From an uncultured Kineothrix sp. (GTDB taxonomy: Bacteria; Bacillota; Clostridia; Lachnospirales; Lachnospiraceae), in NCBI GenBank assembly GCA_910587275.1, contig CAJUMD010000050.1, forward strand, positions 1-22,971: a stretch of 22,971 nucleotides of DNA. The letters run 5' to 3'. Of the stretch, positions 16,102 to 22,971 are shown piece by piece; position 1 is the first letter of the stretch; each line of letters starts with the position of its first letter. A program made the position numbers and the translations under genes. The notes beneath the pieces are model-generated. The model saw nothing but the letters and a program-made list of their open reading frames with translations, was not told the DNA's origin and made no database searches.

Positions 16102-18804
16102 ATGGCAATCAGGTTTTTAGGTAGGGACGGGACATTTTCTATGGAACAGCCGGAGAATTACAGTTACCTTTATTTTCCGGTCGCGGGTGAGAAGGGAATC
16201 AAAAGTTCCGTGACACCGAATTTTGGGGGTGACATTAAGACAAACCAGAATGCGTTCCTGATGGAGCCGGTCAGTGCGGAGAATCTCCACAACAACCGTT
16301 CCGGAAGGAATTTCTGGTGCCTGGTGGAAGGCGTGGGCGCATGGTCCGCAGTAGGGGCATCCGCAGAGGCGGAAAGCGTGAAATTCACAAAATGCCAGGA
16401 TTGGAGCACACTGACGGCGGGGTTTATGTGGCAGACGGTGAAAAGGCAGTCGGAAAAATATCGGTTGGAAGCGGAAGTAACGTCTTTTGTGCCTTTGGAA
16501 CACGATGTGGAAATCATGCATGTGGAACTGCGTAATTTGGCAGGAGAGGCGCAGACCGTTACGCCTACGGCGGCAATTCCCGTCTTTGGGAGGAGTGCGG
16601 ACAATATCAGGGACCACCGGCATGTGACTTCCCTGCTGCACCGGATCAAAACTACGGAGTACGGCGTATACGTGAAGCCTACCCTGTCTTTTGACGAACG
16701 GGGACACCGGAAAAACACCCTGACCTATTTTGTATGCGGAATGACCGGAAACGGGAAAAAACCCAGGGATTTCTATCCGGTTACGGAAGAATTTATCGGT
16801 GAGGGCGGAAGTTTTACCCAGCCATGGAAAATCCTTAAAAACGGGGAAGGAATACCTGGAGGAAGACGTTTGGAAGGAAAAGAAGCGATGGGCGGCATCC
16901 GTTTCCCCCAAACGGTTTTGGAAGCGGGGGAAAAGGCGTCCTATACCATTGTCATGGGCGTGACGGAGCATGAGGAGGAAGTAGAAGCCATTTTGTCGGC
17001 TTATGCAACCGCCCAAAAAGTGAAAGAAGCAAAAGAACGGGCGGACGCATACTGGCAGGAGAAGATAAACGTCAGGTTTGATACGGGGGATGCCGGATAT
17101 GACAATCTGATGCGGTGGATCAGTTTCCAACCGGTTTTAAGGCGCATTTACGGCTGTTCCTTCCTGCCGCACCATGATTACGGAAGGGGTGGACGGGGAT
17201 GGCGCGATTTATGGCAGGACTGCCTGTCCCTTTTGATTATGGACCCGGACGGTGTCCGGCGGATGATTTTGGATAATTACGGCGGCGTAAGGATTGACGG
17301 AACCAACGCTACCATTATCGGTGAAAAACAGGGGGAATTTATCGCGGACAGGAACGGCATTGCGAGGGTTTGGATGGATCACGGAGTTTGGCCGTTCCTG
17401 ACAACGAAGCTCTATATCGACCAAACCGGGGACGTCGGCATATTACAGGAGAAAACCGCGTATTTCAAGGATGAACAGATGGAGCGGGGAAACGGACTGG
17501 ATACCGGATGGGATATTTCATACGGACTGCGGCAGAAGTGTGTGAATGGGGAAGTGTATGAGGGAAGTATTTTGGAGCATTTGCTGTTGCAGCATTTATG
17601 CGCCTTTTACGAAGTGGGAGGGCACAACCATATCCGGCTTCGGGGCGCGGATTGGAACGATGCGTTGGATATGGCGTCAGAAAATGGGGAAAGCGTGGCA
17701 TTTACCTGTGCTTATGCCGGAAACATGATGCGTCTGTCGGAGCTGCTTGTGGTTTTGGAAGAAAGGTTCGGCTGGAAACAAGTGGAACTGCTGCAGGAAA
17801 TGGAGACGCTTTTACGGGATGATATCCGGCTTTATGACAGTGTGGAGGCAAAACAGGAGCTTTTGAAAGATTACCTGCTTCTTTGCAGGCATAAGATCAG
17901 CGGGACAAAGATGACGGTTGCCGTCCGGGATTTGGCGGAGAACTTAAAGCATAAGGCAGAGTGGATTCAAAACCATATCCGCAGCACGGAATGGATTGGA
18001 AAAGAGCAGGAAGAAGGGTGGTTTAACGGTTATTATGACAATGACGGACAGCCGGTGGAAGGATATTTTGCGCAGGGTGTCAGGATGATGCTTACCGGAC
18101 AGGTATTCGCTATCATGGGAGGAACCGCCACGGACTGTCAGATAAAGAAAATCTGTGAAAGCGCGGACCGTTATCTTTACCAAAAGGAAACCGGGGGCTA
18201 CCGCCTGAACACGGATTTCCGTGAGTTAAAGTTTAACCTTGGGAGGATGTTCGGTTTTGCGTACGGGGAAAAGGAAAACGGGGCGGTATTTTCCCATATG
18301 ACGGTTATGTATGCCAATGCGCTCTACCAAAGGGGATTTGTGAAAGAAGGTTATAAGGCTCTGCAGACACTGGCGGATGCTGCCCTGCGGTTTGAGGTAA
18401 GTAAGATTTACCCGGGGATACCGGAATATTTTAACGGGAGCGGAAGGGGAATGTACCATTACCTGACGGGAGCGGCAAGCTGGTATATGCTGACCGTCGT
18501 TACGGAAGTGTTCGGGGTACACGGAGAAACCGGGGACATGGTGATCCGTCCCAGACTGCTGGGGGAACAGTTCGACGCGGAAGGAAACGCAGGGCTGTGG
18601 CTGCGGTTTGCGCAGAAAAAGTTCCATGTGCGGTTTAAAAATCCTCTGCGTTTAACGTATGGGGAATATGCTGTAAAAAGCGCGGTCTGTGACGGTAATA
18701 CCGAGTTTTTTGGGGACGGGGACTGCGTATCACTTGGCAGGGAAACCATCGCGTCACTGACGGATGAACTGCACGAAATTGAAGTGGAACTGGAACGGAA
18801 ATAG
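16102..18804 (+). CDS. GH94-family glycoside phosphorylase, long form (about 900 residues)
   Basis: Cytoplasmic enzyme of the cellobiose/cellodextrin/chitobiose phosphorylase family, which uses phosphate to split a beta-glycosidic bond and releases a sugar 1-phosphate. The ATG at 16102 follows AGGAGG by 10 bases; an upstream TTG at 16057 lies inside the hairpin and is rejected. The N-terminal beta-sandwich covers roughly the first 300 residues and an (alpha/alpha)6 barrel follows, with GRGGRGWRDLWQD. The catalytic Asp is D517 in RGADWNDALDMA. Phosphate-site motifs are H732 in KENGAVFSHMTVM and T789 in YLTGAASW. It is longer than cellobiose phosphorylase (about 800) and lies near the lower end for cellodextrin phosphorylase, so the substrate cannot be read from sequence. 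It is only about remotely similar to the next gene, which starts 29 bases downstream, so the pair is not a recent duplication. Confidence 0.88.
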   Translation: MAIRFLGRDGTFSMEQPENYSYLYFPVAGEKGIKSSVTPNFGGDIKTNQNAFLMEPVSAENLHNNRSGRNFWCLVEGVGAWSAVGASAEAESVKFTKCQDWSTLTAGFMWQTVKRQSEKYRLEAEVTSFVPLEHDVEIMHVELRNLAGEAQTVTPTAAIPVFGRSADNIRDHRHVTSLLHRIKTTEYGVYVKPTLSFDERGHRKNTLTYFVCGMTGNGKKPRDFYPVTEEFIGEGGSFTQPWKILKNGEGIPGGRRLEGKEAMGGIRFPQTVLEAGEKASYTIVMGVTEHEEEVEAILSAYATAQKVKEAKERADAYWQEKINVRFDTGDAGYDNLMRWISFQPVLRRIYGCSFLPHHDYGRGGRGWRDLWQDCLSLLIMDPDGVRRMILDNYGGVRIDGTNATIIGEKQGEFIADRNGIARVWMDHGVWPFLTTKLYIDQTGDVGILQEKTAYFKDEQMERGNGLDTGWDISYGLRQKCVNGEVYEGSILEHLLLQHLCAFYEVGGHNHIRLRGADWNDALDMASENGESVAFTCAYAGNMMRLSELLVVLEERFGWKQVELLQEMETLLRDDIRLYDSVEAKQELLKDYLLLCRHKISGTKMTVAVRDLAENLKHKAEWIQNHIRSTEWIGKEQEEGWFNGYYDNDGQPVEGYFAQGVRMMLTGQVFAIMGGTATDCQIKKICESADRYLYQKETGGYRLNTDFRELKFNLGRMFGFAYGEKENGAVFSHMTVMYANALYQRGFVKEGYKALQTLADAALRFEVSKIYPGIPEYFNGSGRGMYHYLTGAASWYMLTVVTEVFGVHGETGDMVIRPRLLGEQFDAEGNAGLWLRFAQKKFHVRFKNPLRLTYGEYAVKSAVCDGNTEFFGDGDCVSLGRETIASLTDELHEIEVELERK

Positions 18805-18833
18805 GAACGAAAATAAAAGAAGGAGAATCTGTT

Positions 18834-21248
18834 ATGAAATATGGCTATTTTGATGACAAAAAAAGGGAATATGTAATAGACCGTCCCGATACGCCCGCCC
18901 CATGGGCAAATTATTTGGGATCCCCCGAATACGGTGCAATAATCTCAAACAACGCAGGCGGGTACAGTTTTGCAAAGTCGGGGGCGAACGGCAGGATTCT
19001 GCGGTATATTTTTAACGGTTTTGACCAGCCGGGACGTTATGTATATCTGCGTGACAATGAAACGGGTGATTATTGGTCCGCTTCCTGGCAGCCGGTGGGA
19101 AAGGATCCTGCGGTTTATAAAAGTGAGTGCCGACACGGGACGGCATACACAAAGATGCTTGCCGATTATGCCGGCATCCATTCGGAAGTCCTGTATTATG
19201 TTCCGCTGGATGCGGAATATGAGGTGTGGAACGTGAAGATTGAGAATCGTTCCGGGGAAATAAGGGACTTAAGCATTACGGGATATGCGGAATTTACCAA
19301 CAACAATAATTATGAGCAGGATCAGGTGAACCTGCAGTATTCCCAATTCATTACCCGCACCGTCTTTAACGGCGACCGGATTGTGCAGTTAATCCACGGG
19401 AATCTGGACGGTTTGGAAGACGGAAAGGATGTGGACGATAAAATTGTTATTGAGCGGTTTTTCGGATTGGCGGGAACGGAAGTTTCTTCTTACTGCGGGG
19501 AACGGGAAGCATTTCTTGGACGTTACCATGGATACGGAAATCCGGAAGGCGTTATCCGCGGGAATCTTGGGGGAGAATTAAACTATAACGAAAACGGCTG
19601 CGGAGCACTTTGCGCCAAAGTCCGCTTGGAGCCTGGGGAAATAAAGCAATTGGCATTTATCCTTGGAATGAAAGGGGACGTGCAGGCAGGGCAGATACTG
19701 GAACGGTACAAAAAGCCGGAAGAAACCTGCCGGAAAGAGTTTGGGGAGCTGGTTTCCCACTGGCATGGGAAATTATCCCGTTTTCAGGTGAAAACGCCGA
19801 GCGCGGAATTCAATACCATGGTGAATACATGGAATGCCTATAACTGTTTTATGACCTTTATCTGGTCGCGTGCAGCTTCTTTCATTTACTGCGGACTGCG
19901 CAACGGATACGGGTACCGTGATACGGTGCAGGACATTCAGGGTATCATTCATTTAGCGCCGGAAATGGCGGTGGAAAAAATCCGTTTCATGCTTTCCGCG
20001 CAGGTGGACAACGGCGGGGGGCTGCCGCTTGTCAAATTTACCCATAATGCCGGACATGAGGATACGCCGGAGGACGCGTCTTACGTGAAGGAAACGGGAC
20101 ATCCCGCATACCGGGCGGACGATGCCCTGTGGCTGTTCCCCACCGTTTATAAATATGTGGCGGAAACAGGGAATCTCGCTTTTATGGATGAAGTGATTCC
20201 GTTTGCGAACCAAGGGGAAGGAACGGTATACGAACATTTGAAGCGTGCCATAGATTTTTCCATGAACCGCTTGGGGAGCCACGGGATGCCTGCCGGACTG
20301 TATGCGGACTGGAATGACTGTTTAAGGCTCGGAAAGGAAGGGGAATCCACATTTGTGGCATTCCAGTTCTACCTTGCCATGTCCGTTTTAAGAAAGTTTG
20401 CGGAGCATAAGGAGGACCGGGCATATATCGGCTATTTGGACAGGGAGCAGGAAAAACTCGGAAAAGCGGTACAAAAGCTGTGCTGGGATGAAGACCGTTT
20501 TATCCGCGGCTTCACACAGGAAGGGGAAGTTATCGGGAAACGCACGGACCCGGAAGCAAATCTGTGGCTGAATCCGCAGAGCTGGGCAGTCATCAGCGGG
20601 CTGGCACAGGGGGAACAGGCGGATACGGCATTGGATGTGGTATACCAAAAGTTAAATACGCAGTACGGCGCCGTCCTGATGGATCCGCCATACCACAATC
20701 ATGCTTTTGACGGGGCGCTTGCCGTTATTTATAATGCCGGCACAAAGGAGAATGCAGGTATCTTCTCCCAATCGCAGGGCTGGATTATTCTTGCCGAGGC
20801 ATTGTGCGGACACGGGGAACGTGCCTTTGGTTACTTTATGGAAAATGCGCCTGCCGCGCAAAATGACAGGGCGGAAATCCGTAAACTGGAACCGTATTGT
20901 TACGGGCAGTTTACGGAAGGGAAGGACAGCCCGCATTTTGGGCGTTCCCATGTGCACTGGCTGACGGGCACGGCATCCACCGTTATGGTGGGCTGCGTGG
21001 AAGGAATCTTAGGGATACGCCCGGATTTTTACGGACTTACCATAGCCCCCTCCATTCCGAAGGATTGGGAGATTCTTGAGATTGATAAGGAATTCAGGGG
21101 CTGTCACCTGCATATTATAATCCGCAACGGCAGCCATGCGGAGTCAGGATGCAAAACGCTGACGGTAGACGGAAAGAAAATGGAAGGGAATTATATTCCT
21201 GCCGAACTGCTCCGGGAACGGACGGAGATTATCCTTGACATGCCGTGA
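18834..21248 (+). CDS. GH94-family enzyme similar to cellobiose/chitobiose phosphorylases, with an altered phosphate-site residue
   Basis: Cytoplasmic, 804 residues, the usual length for disaccharide phosphorylases of GH94. The N-terminus (MKYGYFDDKKREYVIDRPDT, then PWANYLGSPEYGAIISNNAGGYSF) is typical of cellobiose and chitobiose phosphorylases. The barrel carries GYGYRDTVQDIQG, the catalytic Asp D492 in GLYADWNDCLRLG, H621 in PPYHNHAFDG, and LTGTAS with T711. In GH94 phosphorylases a histidine in a KENGGIF-H-type motif contacts phosphate; here the matching segment reads AGIFSQSQGW, with Q646 in that place. This may change phosphate use or be a tolerated variant. GAAGGAG precedes the ATG and it is the last gene of the unit. 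Substrate candidates are cellobiose, another beta-glucobiose, or a disaccharide containing xylose; only the family is secure. Confidence 0.9.
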   Translation: MKYGYFDDKKREYVIDRPDTPAPWANYLGSPEYGAIISNNAGGYSFAKSGANGRILRYIFNGFDQPGRYVYLRDNETGDYWSASWQPVGKDPAVYKSECRHGTAYTKMLADYAGIHSEVLYYVPLDAEYEVWNVKIENRSGEIRDLSITGYAEFTNNNNYEQDQVNLQYSQFITRTVFNGDRIVQLIHGNLDGLEDGKDVDDKIVIERFFGLAGTEVSSYCGEREAFLGRYHGYGNPEGVIRGNLGGELNYNENGCGALCAKVRLEPGEIKQLAFILGMKGDVQAGQILERYKKPEETCRKEFGELVSHWHGKLSRFQVKTPSAEFNTMVNTWNAYNCFMTFIWSRAASFIYCGLRNGYGYRDTVQDIQGIIHLAPEMAVEKIRFMLSAQVDNGGGLPLVKFTHNAGHEDTPEDASYVKETGHPAYRADDALWLFPTVYKYVAETGNLAFMDEVIPFANQGEGTVYEHLKRAIDFSMNRLGSHGMPAGLYADWNDCLRLGKEGESTFVAFQFYLAMSVLRKFAEHKEDRAYIGYLDREQEKLGKAVQKLCWDEDRFIRGFTQEGEVIGKRTDPEANLWLNPQSWAVISGLAQGEQADTALDVVYQKLNTQYGAVLMDPPYHNHAFDGALAVIYNAGTKENAGIFSQSQGWIILAEALCGHGERAFGYFMENAPAAQNDRAEIRKLEPYCYGQFTEGKDSPHFGRSHVHWLTGTASTVMVGCVEGILGIRPDFYGLTIAPSIPKDWEILEIDKEFRGCHLHIIIRNGSHAESGCKTLTVDGKKMEGNYIPAELLRERTEIILDMP

Positions 21249-21458
21249 GGAAAAGATATAATACGTTTTGTAAAGCAGCATGATACATAGTAAATAATCA
21301 AAACTTCACGTTTGTCGGTTCCGGGAATAATTATTTCGTTCCGACGTTAGTAATGCAGTCAAAGAATAGAATGACGGTTCCGATCCTAATCGCTACGCTG
21401 CGTGGGGCGGATTATATGAATTTTGACATGGGTAAGATATACATGATGATTTTGGCGA

Positions 21459-22229
21459 TTATGTATTCCGCTTGCCTGCAGACGCTACGTTCCAACTGGA
21501 GGCGGAATGGATGTCCCGGTACTTTTTCGGCGTCATTCCGGTATAATCCTTGAATAACTGGATAAAATGGCTCTGCGAGGAAAAAGACAAATAGTTTGTA
21601 ATCTCCACAAGGCTGTAATTGCAGAATTTTAAAAGGTTTTGGGCTTTTTCGATTTTTTTCTCACGGATGTAGTCGCTGACGGAAATACCGGTTTCTTGTT
21701 TGAACAGACGGGACAGATAACTGGAGGACAGGCCGGTATGCTCCGCCAGCATTTCAATGGTAATCCGTTCCCGAATATGGACGTAAATATAGTCAATGCA
21801 AAGTGTCACCGGCTTGGACGTACCGGGATTTTTTACTAAAAGCCGCATTTTTCCGGTGAAGTCCAACACCATGCGGTCATGAAGGTCGATGACGGACTGA
21901 AGGGTATGGAGATGGTCCAGCTTCAGGATGTAGAAATCGCTCAGCCGGAATGCCTGTTCCAATTCCATGCCGGATTCCACGCAGAGCCTTGTGACAAACG
22001 CAGTCGTAATCACGAAATGGTATTTCAGGTTCATGACAGAGTCACGGGAAAGGATACCAACCCCTTCCGTTTCGGCAAATTTCTGCTGTCTGCAGTTTTG
22101 GCGTACAAAATCGATGTCGCCGGAGCTGACGGCATGGAAAAAAAGCTGTTCGTCGTTCAGCGGGCGGTGTGTTTTTTCTTCTTCACTGTCTTTGGTTTCC
22201 TGTACATACCATTCCTGCAATAATCCCAT
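21459..22229 (-). CDS. AraC-family transcriptional regulator
   Basis: A 256-residue DNA-binding regulator, convergent with the GH94 genes. The C-terminal AraC domain covers about residues 143-240 with both helix-turn-helix units: TIEMLAEHTGLSSSYLSRLF and YSLVEITNYLSFSSQSHFIQ, closing with GMTPKKYRD. The N-terminal part (about 25-130) is helical and contains LNDEQLFFHAVSSGDIDFVR and MNLKYHFVITTAFVTRLC, a region I associate with Clostridia AraC proteins but whose ligand is unknown. It is not a cupin-type sensor. GGAGG lies about 10 bases before the start, and a near-consensus promoter is upstream. About 15 residues follow the conserved domain (SASSWNVASAGKRNT), longer than usual. The GH94 unit and its palindrome-bearing promoter are the nearest possible targets. 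Confidence 0.93.
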   Translation of the reverse strand: MGLLQEWYVQETKDSEEEKTHRPLNDEQLFFHAVSSGDIDFVRQNCRQQKFAETEGVGILSRDSVMNLKYHFVITTAFVTRLCVESGMELEQAFRLSDFYILKLDHLHTLQSVIDLHDRMVLDFTGKMRLLVKNPGTSKPVTLCIDYIYVHIRERITIEMLAEHTGLSSSYLSRLFKQETGISVSDYIREKKIEKAQNLLKFCNYSLVEITNYLSFSSQSHFIQLFKDYTGMTPKKYRDIHSASSWNVASAGKRNT

Positions 22230-22310
22230 ACGGCTGCATCCTCCATGTGAATGTTTGCTGCAAAAAACGGGGAGCTTATACGATAAAGTAAAAATATTAT
22301 TATGTAAAAT

Positions 22311-22339
22311 ATTATATCATGGATTTGGCATTTCTGCAA
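22311..22339 (-). promoter_or_regulatory. Promoter of the AraC-family gene
   Basis: On the minus strand TTGCAG (22334-22339) and TATAAT (22311-22316) are separated by 17 bases, and TGATATAAT gives an extended -10. The leader to the start codon is about 75 bases. The -10 is a perfect match, so expression may be constitutive. Confidence 0.75.
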
Positions 22340-22434
22340 AAAAACTCCCGTCCGTGCAGGGTAAAAAAGAATGATATAGTACGCCGCTCCATTCCTGGCT
22401 TTTGCGTTCGGTTCCATTTCCGGATAAAAAAATG

Positions 22435-22463
22435 TTGACACCAACCCAATCCGGTGCTAATAT
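22435..22463 (+). promoter_or_regulatory. Promoter of the T-box leader
   Basis: TTGACA (22435-22440), a consensus -35, is followed after 17 bases by TAATAT (22458-22463) with an extended TG at 22455-22456. The predicted transcript starts near 22470, about 35 bases before the first T-box helix. It diverges from the AraC promoter. Confidence 0.8.
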
Positions 22464-22469
22464 AATAAC

Positions 22470-22880
22470 CAATAAAAAGAAAACCAAACCGCATAAAGTA
22501 AAAACCGTTGAAGTGGAGATAACGGCAGATGTTGCACTCACAGAGAGCCGGGAATGCTGGGAACCGGTAGGACGCAGTTTGTCAAATGGACCACGGAGGG
22601 CGCAGTCAAAGGCAGGAATGCCGAGTATTCTGCGACGTAAGGCACACGTCAGTTGCCGGGAATATGATGGTATTCCTAAGAGGGCAGGAAGAATATTTTT
22701 GAAATACCGTAACCGGTTTCCGTTTGGAAACGGTTGTTTCGGAAAGTTTCCTGAAGCAAGGTGGCACCGCGGAGTATGATGTGAAGAAATTAATTTGGAA
22801 GGAATTAATTTCGGAAAGAACATGCAATACCCGTCCTTGACAAAGTACAGAGATGTACTGTTGTCAGGGGCGTTTTTTTT
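22470..22880 (+). ncRNA. T-box leader RNA (tRNA-sensing riboswitch), probably serine-specific
   Basis: This fills most of the gene-free stretch at the right end. Stem I: CGTTG (22506-22510) can pair with CGACG (22633-22637) and CGGCA (22523-22527) with TGCCG (22619-22623), with the conserved AGAGAG at 22542-22547. Stem III: AACCGGTTTCC (22711-22721) with GGAAACGGTT (22726-22735). The T-box core is CAAGG-TGGCACC-GCGG (22757-22772), which pairs with CCGTCCTTG (22831-22839) as antiterminator. An extra hairpin, GAAATTAATT/AATTAATTTC (22786-22812), sits in its loop. The bases opposite the Stem I internal loop are AGTATTCTG; taking the codon followed by a purine gives TCT (22629-22631), serine. TGGC in the bulge matches a tRNA with G at the discriminator position, which fits tRNA-Ser and argues against Ile (ATT) or Phe (TTC). 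The controlled gene, perhaps serS, lies beyond the window. Confidence 0.92.
22832..22880 (+). terminator. T-box regulated terminator
   Basis: CGTCCTTGACA with the inner AGTAC (22832-22848) pairs with GTACT and TGTCAGGGGCG (22855-22872) in a long stem, followed by eight T residues at 22873-22880. Its 5' arm, CCGTCCTTG, is also the 3' arm of the antiterminator, so the two structures exclude each other, as expected for a T-box switch. Confidence 0.92.
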
Positions 22881-22911
22881 GTGCACAGATTCGTGCAGGG
22901 AAAATGAAAAA

Positions 22912-22971
22912 ACAGGAAAAGGAGCTTCCTGTATAATTCAAATATAAGGAATTCCAAGAAGGGTGGTTGAT
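22912..22971 (+). other. Leader end and probable start of the T-box controlled gene
   Basis: A small hairpin, ACAGGAA (22912-22918) with TTCCTGT (22926-22932), holds AAGGAG in its loop. A second purine-rich site, AGAAGGGTGG (22957-22966), lies next to the window edge. The last two bases, AT, would make an ATG at 22970 if the next base is G; a TTG at 22967 is an alternative. No coding sequence is visible inside the window. Confidence 0.45.

Noticed and set aside
16117..17130. A 337-codon minus-strand ORF opposite the first GH94 gene
   Set aside because: The composition is that of antisense coding DNA, and it lies fully within a secure gene.
21353..21553. A 66-codon + strand ORF between the GH94 and AraC genes, and a protein-like + strand reading across the AraC 3' end
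   Set aside because: It overlaps the antisense of the AraC C-terminus, has no ribosome binding site, and matches no family I recognise; the other frame is interrupted by stops near 21367 and 21432. Treated as a shadow. The 210-base gap 21249-21458 otherwise shows only an imperfect GTCGG...CCGAC repeat (about 21313-21341) and no clear terminator.
22402..22779. A 125-codon + strand ORF in the right-hand region
   Set aside because: It overlaps the promoter and the structured T-box RNA; the RNA explains the sequence and the translation has no protein character.

Overview
The window looks like part of a chromosome from a motile, carbohydrate-degrading Clostridia member, most likely Lachnospiraceae. 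The reasons are moderate GC, strong AAGGAGG-type ribosome binding sites, lipobox signal peptides, a YesM/YesN-type two-component system, Lpl/Ytc-type ABC permeases without their own ATPase, cytoplasmic GH43, GH8 and GH94 enzymes, a chemoreceptor, and a T-box leader. No mobile element, CRISPR array, tRNA or rRNA gene was seen.

Layout. Positions 1-10345 (+) hold a secreted GH10 endo-xylanase with two CBM9-like modules (5' end disrupted or cut off), a methyl-accepting chemotaxis protein with an unusual beta-rich insert in its external domain, a cytoplasmic GH43 xylosidase/arabinofuranosidase, a YesM-type sensor kinase and a YesN-type response regulator, followed by a terminator-like hairpin. Positions 10409-15432 (+) hold a transporter operon: promoter, large lipoprotein solute-binding protein, intercistronic hairpin, two permeases and a GH8 enzyme resembling reducing-end xylose-releasing exo-oligoxylanase, closed by a strong terminator. 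Positions 15475-21248 (+) hold a third unit with its own promoter and a 14-bp palindrome near the predicted transcription start. It carries a short chimeric ORF (start of a sugar-binding lipoprotein joined to a chemoreceptor tail) and two different GH94 phosphorylase-family enzymes. A convergent AraC-family regulator lies at 21459-22229 (-). It is followed by a divergent T-box leader (about 22470-22880, +) for a gene that begins at or just past the right edge. The likely amino acid is serine, so this last unit is probably a housekeeping neighbour.

How the genes fit together (inference). GH10 cuts xylan outside the cell and the lipoprotein/permease pair imports the oligosaccharides using an ATPase encoded elsewhere. 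GH43 and GH8 trim them inside the cell, and the GH94 pair probably phosphorolyses a disaccharide or oligosaccharide from the same plant-cell-wall diet. The YesMN pair and the AraC protein are the likely local regulators, and the chemoreceptor would connect sugar sensing to swimming.

Most notable points: the chemoreceptor built into a xylan locus, the solute-binding-protein/chemoreceptor chimera with an inverted repeat at its junction, the GH94 pair in a xylan setting with one member apparently lacking the usual phosphate-site histidine, the palindrome-bearing promoter ahead of them, and the frame break at the start of the xylanase.
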